NCBI GenBank assembly: GCA_037349105.1
Contig: JAYJMM010000101.1
Span: forward strand, 1,302,001-1,366,000
Direction: 5' to 3'
Origin: Limnomonas spitsbergensis
Lineage: Eukaryota > Chlorophyta > Chlorophyceae > Chlamydomonadales
DNA length: 64,000 bases
Shown here one piece after another: positions 20,301-27,899 of this stretch. Numbering within the stretch: the stretch's first letter is position 1; each line of letters opens with the position of its first letter. Made by a program: the position numbers and the translations under genes. The notes beneath the pieces are model-generated. The model was not told where the DNA came from. It did not search any database and was given only the letters and a program-made list of their open reading frames with translations.

Positions 20301-23300
20301 CTCGTGGAACCTGCCTCAAGGAAGGGAGCAAAGAGACTGGTTTTGAGCAAATTAGCTGACGATATGTCTGACATCCGACTGCAGGTGTTCAAGTTGAACG
20401 AGAGGCTGACGGCGCTGTCATTCACCACTATGCCCATGGGTTCAGAAGACCACAGGGGTAAGGCCAGTAAGGGCAGGCAGGAAAGCAAGGTGGTCACAGC
20501 TGCACCAAGGCTGCAGTATTTTAAGAACGACAGAAGCAACCTGGAGCAATGTGTGGGCCTCATGGTCAAAGGAAAGGTCCTGGTGGCTCAGAAGGCCCTC
20601 ATGGACTCAGCGTGCTCCTGTCATGTGATCACAGTCAACATTGAAGAACAGTTAGTCGCCATGGGGGCAGAGCTGATCCGGACGGATGAGAAGATCCGCA
20701 CGACAGACAATGCAGGGGCAGATCTGTATGGGGTGCTGTTCATTTATGTGGTGTACGGATATGGGGGGCCCAATGCTATTATGGAACCCACGGTGGTCAG
20801 GGTCGTAAAAACACCGCCCGATGCATACGAACACTTGGTGGGGCACCCAGAGTTTCTCAAGTACAACGGGGTTTTAGAGGCAGCAGGAAGGCTGACCTTA
20901 CGCCCCAGAGATGGTCCCCAGACAGTACGAGGGGTCAGGGACCTGACGCTGCCGCTGGTCCTAGCATCCCCAGCAGGGGGGTACCAGGCAGCAGCAGTAG
21001 CATGGGCAGGAATCCGGTGTGGATTTGCAGAACGTGAAGGGTGGCCCGCGGCCAGGGTAGAGGAAGAACACGAGCCGCTCTTACAGCATGCCATGGCCAC
21101 ACACGCAGGTGCCGCCATGAGGACAGACCAGAAGGTGGGACAGAGTCGCGGAACAGCCGCAGGTGCAGGCAGAAGCACCGCAGATGCGAGCAGGAGCAGC
21201 CGTGAGGACCCACAGGAGACCGCTTCCAGGCCGCGCCAGTGCGGGCAAGCGCAGGCTGCAGTGCCCAGGGAGGGCAAGGTGGATGCCAAGGCCGCTGCGT
21301 CACAGCCAAGCCAGGCAGCAGCACAGGCAGAGGCCACTGCTGGGGTAGCAATGGCACTCAAGGCAGATGCGAAGTCGCCATACCAAAAGGAGGTCATCAG
21401 GAGGTGCCTAGAGGCGAGCCCACGCTACCCATGTGTCTTGTGCGGAGAACCTGGCCCGCACTCACCAGAGGCGTGTGACCAGAGAATCCGGAAGATACTG
21501 CAGAAACCTGCGGCAGTTCCCACAACCCAGGGGACATCACCAGGAGCCAGGAAGCGGGTGGACTTTGGAGGAGCCGCAGCAGCAAGAGCTGCACCAGCAG
21601 GATCAATCAGGCGCTCGGAGGTGCGAGTGCCTGGCAAAGGCGAGATGGCCGGTGCGGCTGATGGGGGCGTTAGGGAAGACGCCCCAGAAGCAGCAAAACG
21701 CGACCAGAGGGAGCTTGTCAGCAAAAAGGAGAGTGAAGAATCAGAGGAGTCAGAGGAGGAAGATGTCCATGAAAGGACCAGCCCAAAGTACATGCGTCTG
21801 CTGCGGCTGCATCAAACAGTAGAGTTGCTGCAGCAAGACGTCAAGGCAAGGGAAGAGCTGCTGTACCGCCAGGCGGCCGCAACAATTGAATACCTGAGGT
21901 TGCAGCAGGTCAGGTGGACAGGCCTCCAGGACGCCAACATACGGCTCACGGAGGTACAACAGCAGTACATCTTGCGTGCAGACCAGCTGCGAGCGCTGTA
22001 CGCCAACCTTGGGAACCAGCAGGCAGGAGAGCCGCTGCAGTCCACAATCCCAGGTGACCCGGAGCTGGCAGAGCATATGGGAGTCATGTTTCAAACCGCG
22101 GCCGAGTTCGCAGAGGAGGACGAGGGTCTGAGCCAGGAGAAGCTGCAGGAACAGGAGCAGCAAGCCACTGGTCAGCAAGGACCAGGGGGCAGTGGCGGGG
22201 CCAGGCAGGCCAGCGGGGAAACGCGAGTGCGGCACAGGGGGTCAACCCCAGATGACACTGTACATACAGAAACCAGAGAGCGCAGCAGGAGCGCGCAGAG
22301 GGCTCGCAGTGCAGAACGCCGCGGGGCGGTGCCTACACCGGAGGCCCGAACCCAGCGGCCAGACCGCGATGATAGCTTCGACCGGCCTAGAGGCAGGAGG
22401 CAGCAGTCACCCAGCGGGGATCGTGGGAGCCAGCCCAGGGGCAGGTCACAAGAGCGAGGCACAGGTAGCCACGCCAGGCCATACCAGCTAGAACAGAGAA
22501 TGCAGGATAGAAGGGGAGCCTCCGGCCAGAGTCCGCCGGGCAGGGCCCAGGCAGGGCGCAGCTGGATGGGGGGACAGAGGAATGTCCTCGGACCCCACGA
22601 TGGGGGAGTGTGCTTCAACTGTCAGAAGCCAGGGCACTTCGCTAACGCGTTCCCAGAGCAGGGAGAGGCCTCGCAGCCTGGGGACAGCAGCCAGTTTGAC
22701 AGATCACAGGCAGCAGGAGGCCCAGACAGGAGCTGGGGAGTCAGGGGACCTGGCAGGAGCCAGGAGGTGTCAGAAGACAACATGAGGCGAGCTTACGAGG
22801 CCGCCAAGGAGGTCTCCTTTGAAGAGTGGAAAAGGCGGCAGGAGACAGCCGGACCAAGTGAGCTGCCAGGCCCGCCAGGACGGCCGGGGCCAGCGGGGCA
22901 GTCTTACAACTCCAGGTGGGTCAGCCAGGAGAAGCACACGTGCATGATGTCTGTCCATGAAGGGTTTGGGCAGAACGCAGCGACTCAAGTTGTGAGCTAC
23001 CAGGCCGCAGCAATGCCTGTAACGTTCCAAGTGGTGCCAGAGGGGCAGGTGGCCCAGCAAAGGCACCACTGGCAGATGGTGGTAGAGGCCCTAGCCATGA
23101 ATCACTATGGTACTCGGCCCGCAGGGTCAGCCAGGTCTATGGCACATGCAGTGGAGTTTCTCAGGAACCTCCAGCAAAGGGGATGCCCGGCCCCATGTGA
23201 GGGATGGCCTGGCATTCTCCAGCAGTTTCTCGACAAAGAATGGGACATCTACAATGCCCAGATGGATGAGTTTGAGAGGATAGAGCAAGAGGCAGGGCTC

Positions 23301-26300
23301 CAGCACAGGGTAGACGAGTGGGAAACCAGTTCCAGTGGGGACGGCACCAGCGCCTCAGAGGAAGGCCATGAACCTCAAGCTCATGTAACAGTGCGTGAGG
23401 AAGAAGCTGCCATGCTCTGCCCAGGTACCCCGGAGGGCAACGCGGTCACAGGCGGCGAGGTAGCGGGAGCAGCCGCTGGAACCCGGAATGGGCTCAGCAG
23501 GCAGGATCACCACCCAGGGGCCAAGGGGGCAGCAGCTATGAGTCCAGAGGACAATACGGCGGGGGCCGTTAGGACCCATCACAGTACCACCTCTCGGTCC
23601 AACGCTGTCAGATGGGAAGAGGAGGACAGAGGGCTGCAGCGCAGCCGCAGCAGGGGCGAGAGGCCCGCTGCAGGGAATGAGGATTCCCGGTTCACCCAGG
23701 CCGGTACAGGGCGCCGGGGCAGGTCGGGCAGCAGAGGGCGGGTTCGCCCTGAGCCAGACCCGCCGAGATGGCCAGAGAGCAGGTGCTTCGTGCAATGGTA
23801 CCGCCTGGGGGAAGAAATGCCAGAGGCGTCGTCTGCAGAGGCTATGATCACTCTGCCGGCACAGTCCAAAGATGGGCTTTGTAGGTTGCAGAACCACAGG
23901 CTCCTGGAGGGCAGGTCGCAAACGTGTGTCAACATTGCGGCAGCCATGCAGGCAGTGGCCAGACTGATCTTTCCATGGGACGCGGTGACAGCAGTCCTGC
24001 TGTGTGCAGCACTCAAGGGGTTCATACAGCCCAGCACAAGGATGGAGGATTATATGCAGAGGGGATGGTCACGGCACCCCATCTACGCATACTGCGTCAG
24101 CGAGATGGTAGACCTAGCCGTCAAAGAAGGCATCACAGCAGTAGCCGCAGCCGACAGGGCGCACCCAGACGTGCCGGATAGCGCGCGCACCGAGGGGGTG
24201 TGGCAGGGTGCGCAGCCCGGGTTCATGCGCACACCATGGGCGGAGGACTGCGTCCACCAGTTGATGGAGCACCCCGCTCTCAGAGAACGCGCTTTCTACG
24301 TGCCAGTGCAGGCATTAGGAGAGCACGGAGGGAGTGACAGGTCCGAGGATGGAACCTACAGAGGGGCAGGGCTGTGCCATGCCGATAGGCCACGGCGGTG
24401 TGAGGCCACCGTTGAGGCGTCGGTCACCATTCCCAGGATGGTCGCAGGGCAAGCTTTACCATGGGGAATGGATCCTGGGGAAGCCAGGGCAGCCATCCCA
24501 GTTCAGCAGCTAGTAACTTACTACTACGAGGAGCTGGAAGAGGGAGAGATGCCGGTTTCAGCAGCATGGATCCACATGCATGCGTCGCGGGATGATATGC
24601 CAGTCTTCCTGTTCGCCAGGTGCGAAGGGAATGTGGCGATCACCAGGTGTGCATCAGTCGACGAGGCAGAGTTCCACGCGCACACGCACGCCAGGGGAGC
24701 AGACCCAGCAACATGGGCAGTCATGCTCATGGCGTTGCAACGGGTTCTGCTTCCGGGACAGCTGTCGGCAGCCATGCGGCACGTCTGGGGCGTGGATGAT
24801 CAGTGGGCGCCGCTGGAAATGACAGACTGCCCCACATGGCCATATGGGGCCCAGAGGTCACCAGCGGATGGACCCATGTGGGAAGACGAGGAGGAGTTCG
24901 CGCGCTCGCCGTTCGCAGTGGAACGGTTAGAAGCGTGCGTGCACCAGTGGGTGCGCTGGGAGAGAAGAGCGTGGCGCGACAACAGGGCCAGCAGCGTGGT
25001 CCCGTATTGGCAGGCAAACGGCATGACAGTACAGCTGTGGAGGCAGGCGCACCCGGCAGGGGTGCGCACTCTGCATCCCCTGTTCAGAGGAGCAGGGTCG
25101 GATACCTACATGGAGGAGCTGGAGGAGCTGAGGACTCAGCCCGTGCTGGGGCGCTGGATATTGGGCAGATGGGGTTCCCGCTATTGGGACCCCGCTGCCG
25201 ACAGTGACGGACCAATCCAGGACACATACCAGGAGCCAACAGAGCAGGGCCATGTCGCCTTTGTCACCACTCTCGGGGCAACAGCATCCTCTTGGGAGTG
25301 GCTGGAGCCCATGGAGGACATGGAGGTGTCAGCCCTGGAGGCTGAGACCGGGGATCGGGCGGAGCCCCAGACAACCCCGGACGGTACCAGCAGACCACTT
25401 GCAGGAGACCTGGACAGCAGGAAGCCATGGTCCAGCAATGCGCTTCGCCCCAGCCATGAGGGCAGGGGGCTGCTAGGAGAGGAGGATGAAGACCCTTCGG
25501 AAGGGCCACCATCACTGGTGCAGGATTCAGAGTCGGAGGAGGAGTGGGGCGCTGACAGAAGCCCGTGCCCAGCAAGGATCAGCCTCACAAGAGCTGATGC
25601 CGGGGATGCAGATGGGAGGGAAGAGCCAACCAACGCAGGCCCTGGACCAGGGAGTCCAGTGTGGGGCCGCGAGGAGGACTTGTTACAGCTACGACAGGAG
25701 TGGATGCGCGATGTTGCTCAGGAGCAAGCAGCCATGGAAGAGCGCAGAACCAGGAGAGCCGAGATAGAACGCAGCAGCAAGGTCGCGCTAGAGGAGAAGG
25801 CACACAAGGTCGCAGTGGGGGTGAACCCGCGGCAGGCAGCAGGCCAGTGCGCTGGCGAGCCCAAGGGGGCAGCAGCAGGCAAGGCGAGCAGCAGGAGCCC
25901 AGGGGACGCCCAGATCAGCCCGCCAGCACAGGCAGCAGCAAGGGAGCCCTGGGGTGACCCAGCAGCATACAGCACGGAACGCTGGGTGGCAGTGCTCAGG
26001 CACTTCGTGGATGAGCTAGACGTGCTAAGAAGGCAGGAAATGGGGCAGCAAGAGGCAAGCCAGGAGGCTAGCCTAGTTTTCCGGCTCAGAATGCTGCCAC
26101 AGCCCGATCCGAACCCCAGGATGGGAGGTTACAGCAGGGCAGTCAGGGAGCTACAGGAGGAGCTGACGGAGAGAATATCAGCCCTCAACAAGATGGGAGC
26201 AAAGGGAGTGGACACCCAACAGCCGTCGGACAGCCGCAGCAGCCAGGACCGAACCAGCAGGGGGGAGGACCTTGCAAGGAGGGCTGCCAGCGCTCGGGCA

Positions 26301-27899
26301 ACCATGCGACAGGGCTGTGGACCAGAGGAGCCCGCGGGTGCCGGCAGCAGCAAGACTGTGCAGCGCGCCATTCACAGGCAGGAGCGGCTGGCACAGGGCA
26401 GCACAGGTCAGATACCAGGAGCAGGGCCAGAAAGGGCCGGTGCGGCTTGGGCTGACACTGCCGAGTTGCAGGGGGAAAAGTCAAAAAAGGCTAGGCGGCG
26501 CGCGGGAAAGGCGCAGAGGGCAGCCGAGGACAGGAACCGTGGCAGCAGACCAGGAATGGACTGCCCAGTCCTGCCACTCAGGATCAGCCAGGTGGACCTG
26601 GAGATCACTTGGGCCAGTGGGCAGCAGAGGCCAGCGCAGAGCGCAGAGCCATGCGTACAGCCCGCAGAACACCTACCGCAGAAACCCACGAGGCAGATGC
26701 CAGCTTGCAGAGGACTCCTCACCTGTACAGCATTTAAGGGGATCCTTACGGGGACGCTCCAGCTGATACTGGTGTGGCTCCTGCTGTCGGTGTGTGTGCC
26801 AGGGGCGCCAGCCACCGAGCAGGGGGTACGAGGAGGAGGATTTACAGCAGGCCAAGGGGCTTTTGTGTCTGGACAAGAGGCAGCAGCGAAGCTGTCGTCT
26901 GGATGGTTGCGCCCGCCAGCAGTCATTCCCATGGGGGGTGCCAGCAGGAGGGGTGCCTGCAGCCAGCAGGAGAGCTGGCCAAGCGGCAACGACACTGGCA
27001 GGGAAGAGCCGCCCGCGGAGGACGACCCGCAGGCGGCTGAGATGATCGACATGTTCCAGCCGGGGGGAGTAGTGGAGCCGCCCGCGGAGTACGTCAAAAC
27101 CAAGGAGGGGTGGCTGCTGGGCCAGCACCCCGACTTCACTGCGGCACAGCAGGAGAGCCTGGAGCAGAGCCTCAGGGATCGCCAAGGAGCGTTCGCTTAC
27201 TCCATGGAGGATCTACCAGGCTACTGCGGCACGCAGGGTGAGTTTACGCTGGCTTTAGAAGACGAGGTCCGTTCGTGCTTTCAGAAGTCCAGGGACATGC
27301 CGCCACCCAAAGCAGCCATTTTTAAAGAAAAGTGCCAGCCAATGATACAGGCGGGTATCATCGTCAAAGTACCCCAGGGGGGGCCTATCAAGTTTGCGGC
27401 CAACTCAGTAGTAGCAGCCAAGAAGAGTGCTGAGACTGGGGAGTGGACTGACCACCGGATAGCGCACGATATGCGCAGGTTAAACCTGCGTACGGCTAAG
27501 CAGGAGTTTGCAATCCCCAGGATGGAGACTATTTTTCAGAACCTGGGAACTGCCAAGATATTCAGCAAGGTTGATCTCCGGTCGGGGTTCATGCAGATCC
27601 CTATTAAGGTCGAGGACCAGCCTAAGACAGCTTTCTGGATGGGACCTGAGCTTTGGATGTACACAAAGCTCAACTTCGGTCTGCGCAATGGACCTCCCTT
27701 CTTTCAGCGTATGATGGAAGAGGAGATTGCCAGGGCAGGCCTGAGTGCGTTCTGCGTGGCATTCATCGACGATCTGCTAGTGTACAGTGACACACCGGCA
27801 GAACACATCAGGCATGTGGAGCTGATGTTAGACATGCTCCACAGTGTAGGATTAAGGGCGCACCCCGACAAGTCCCTGTTTGGGTGTGCTGAACAGTAG
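17328..27899 (+). CDS. gag-pol: element A Gag-protease-RT polyprotein (first part)
   Basis: A 3,523-aa open frame. Residues about 1-120: N-terminal Gag with LIGWKGILQWATDLWK. About 290-385: tandem repeats around SQEPPRGQADGREQ. About 470-760: Gag core shared with element B. Residues 839-852: CCHC zinc knuckle CYQCGSTAHLARDC. Around 1092: retropepsin-like MDSACSCHVIT, with Ala where DSG is usual. Residues 1369 and 1762: two further knuckle-like motifs, CVLCGEPGPHSPEAC and CFNCQKPGHFANAF, the second lacking its last Cys. About 1500-1600: coiled coil. About 2000-2800: Trp-rich region of unknown fold. About 3138-3158: hydrophobic, membrane-like segment (LQLILVWLLLSVCV). From about 3230: reverse transcriptase with KVDLRSGFMQIPI and catalytic FIDD (residues 3479-3482). 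The frame stops at 27899 inside RT because of a one-base frame break; RT continues in the next entry. Confidence 0.85.
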   Translation: MCSEKESEGHMQLIGWKGILQWATDLWKQVCSRTFLHFQDQVTAIEEFKAHHLRGWATKAMLGIPHTGQDRATLLAALGQVSKGRAGREAALAVKAFADEWCNEVTGNQVEPGSEPEEEEDQAWEGFETAVQRPEELREVQRWQQQARAAPTPALRSEAFEVSSEPSLRGRPRGREAPRASSPAASERAELTSRSLARMAEQGTATRRASRQESYALLRIVEDKENTCQETQVDYIKEFLRNRQAGTASGTRRNGPAGSAQSSGPRMQEAREETQSDSYARNYTGGTQPGWQSQEPPRGQAYNREQPNRHSQEQPRGQADGREHPSQHSQEPPREQADGREQPSQQSQEQPRGPAEHSRGVRQERQDQELPRGQAEPGRAQSWRPGSDSRPGRSESERLPPEGSRSSAGRAGRQPSREDHDQEEDYYRHDRYHSCRSPSRGGGGGSRSRSESVDSGPGGADRRRPGARQESSDQEMKRLEREQARVNLQLQQQMVLQLAGVAKFTKIPAIQGNVPVLDMSHPGAVAARKYCQACGYWGSHNRLALSDDPPALAVVAGEIAGSCQSPSAMTMLVKSLVKLWDSKPASVGPLMVAIRAAPHAGDRAAREAERIRGMWVAPAEEQCCEASLLTLWIKVVQAEVGKPTSDERTAISNLRLGVKTTLDPDVKPEETVEAFAHRVLSTAELLQISRDAVDHFGRRHSVSHLFHDGLPALAKAKLSKFVMTVPGYLSMTDEDQIAVLTQQVVLWEKFALEMGDLGGASLKQMASGPGQGEAQSNRTRKERTGQWEMRTRLEGAGNPAGAAAAQQQRSDKPRGVTWADQSGAPNYSAEGAAGAVKACYQCGSTAHLARDCRAPRPRDERRPTPLAADITAGQSRPQQQQYPLPPRPQQGQPAGRPYERNQNNRQYQRPGPGQGGQAQQAAHVSHLSSPTGQAEPEGWQQTMAEMLSESVALMTQVGLVPKSAGFKQAAHNARPRSFLPEPCPEEEPEQRLVEPASRKGAKRLVLSKLADDMSDIRLQVFKLNERLTALSFTTMPMGSEDHRGKASKGRQESKVVTAAPRLQYFKNDRSNLEQCVGLMVKGKVLVAQKALMDSACSCHVITVNIEEQLVAMGAELIRTDEKIRTTDNAGADLYGVLFIYVVYGYGGPNAIMEPTVVRVVKTPPDAYEHLVGHPEFLKYNGVLEAAGRLTLRPRDGPQTVRGVRDLTLPLVLASPAGGYQAAAVAWAGIRCGFAEREGWPAARVEEEHEPLLQHAMATHAGAAMRTDQKVGQSRGTAAGAGRSTADASRSSREDPQETASRPRQCGQAQAAVPREGKVDAKAAASQPSQAAAQAEATAGVAMALKADAKSPYQKEVIRRCLEASPRYPCVLCGEPGPHSPEACDQRIRKILQKPAAVPTTQGTSPGARKRVDFGGAAAARAAPAGSIRRSEVRVPGKGEMAGAADGGVREDAPEAAKRDQRELVSKKESEESEESEEEDVHERTSPKYMRLLRLHQTVELLQQDVKAREELLYRQAAATIEYLRLQQVRWTGLQDANIRLTEVQQQYILRADQLRALYANLGNQQAGEPLQSTIPGDPELAEHMGVMFQTAAEFAEEDEGLSQEKLQEQEQQATGQQGPGGSGGARQASGETRVRHRGSTPDDTVHTETRERSRSAQRARSAERRGAVPTPEARTQRPDRDDSFDRPRGRRQQSPSGDRGSQPRGRSQERGTGSHARPYQLEQRMQDRRGASGQSPPGRAQAGRSWMGGQRNVLGPHDGGVCFNCQKPGHFANAFPEQGEASQPGDSSQFDRSQAAGGPDRSWGVRGPGRSQEVSEDNMRRAYEAAKEVSFEEWKRRQETAGPSELPGPPGRPGPAGQSYNSRWVSQEKHTCMMSVHEGFGQNAATQVVSYQAAAMPVTFQVVPEGQVAQQRHHWQMVVEALAMNHYGTRPAGSARSMAHAVEFLRNLQQRGCPAPCEGWPGILQQFLDKEWDIYNAQMDEFERIEQEAGLQHRVDEWETSSSGDGTSASEEGHEPQAHVTVREEEAAMLCPGTPEGNAVTGGEVAGAAAGTRNGLSRQDHHPGAKGAAAMSPEDNTAGAVRTHHSTTSRSNAVRWEEEDRGLQRSRSRGERPAAGNEDSRFTQAGTGRRGRSGSRGRVRPEPDPPRWPESRCFVQWYRLGEEMPEASSAEAMITLPAQSKDGLCRLQNHRLLEGRSQTCVNIAAAMQAVARLIFPWDAVTAVLLCAALKGFIQPSTRMEDYMQRGWSRHPIYAYCVSEMVDLAVKEGITAVAAADRAHPDVPDSARTEGVWQGAQPGFMRTPWAEDCVHQLMEHPALRERAFYVPVQALGEHGGSDRSEDGTYRGAGLCHADRPRRCEATVEASVTIPRMVAGQALPWGMDPGEARAAIPVQQLVTYYYEELEEGEMPVSAAWIHMHASRDDMPVFLFARCEGNVAITRCASVDEAEFHAHTHARGADPATWAVMLMALQRVLLPGQLSAAMRHVWGVDDQWAPLEMTDCPTWPYGAQRSPADGPMWEDEEEFARSPFAVERLEACVHQWVRWERRAWRDNRASSVVPYWQANGMTVQLWRQAHPAGVRTLHPLFRGAGSDTYMEELEELRTQPVLGRWILGRWGSRYWDPAADSDGPIQDTYQEPTEQGHVAFVTTLGATASSWEWLEPMEDMEVSALEAETGDRAEPQTTPDGTSRPLAGDLDSRKPWSSNALRPSHEGRGLLGEEDEDPSEGPPSLVQDSESEEEWGADRSPCPARISLTRADAGDADGREEPTNAGPGPGSPVWGREEDLLQLRQEWMRDVAQEQAAMEERRTRRAEIERSSKVALEEKAHKVAVGVNPRQAAGQCAGEPKGAAAGKASSRSPGDAQISPPAQAAAREPWGDPAAYSTERWVAVLRHFVDELDVLRRQEMGQQEASQEASLVFRLRMLPQPDPNPRMGGYSRAVRELQEELTERISALNKMGAKGVDTQQPSDSRSSQDRTSRGEDLARRAASARATMRQGCGPEEPAGAGSSKTVQRAIHRQERLAQGSTGQIPGAGPERAGAAWADTAELQGEKSKKARRRAGKAQRAAEDRNRGSRPGMDCPVLPLRISQVDLEITWASGQQRPAQSAEPCVQPAEHLPQKPTRQMPACRGLLTCTAFKGILTGTLQLILVWLLLSVCVPGAPATEQGVRGGGFTAGQGAFVSGQEAAAKLSSGWLRPPAVIPMGGASRRGACSQQESWPSGNDTGREEPPAEDDPQAAEMIDMFQPGGVVEPPAEYVKTKEGWLLGQHPDFTAAQQESLEQSLRDRQGAFAYSMEDLPGYCGTQGEFTLALEDEVRSCFQKSRDMPPPKAAIFKEKCQPMIQAGIIVKVPQGGPIKFAANSVVAAKKSAETGEWTDHRIAHDMRRLNLRTAKQEFAIPRMETIFQNLGTAKIFSKVDLRSGFMQIPIKVEDQPKTAFWMGPELWMYTKLNFGLRNGPPFFQRMMEEEIARAGLSAFCVAFIDDLLVYSDTPAEHIRHVELMLDMLHSVGLRAHPDKSLFGCAEQ

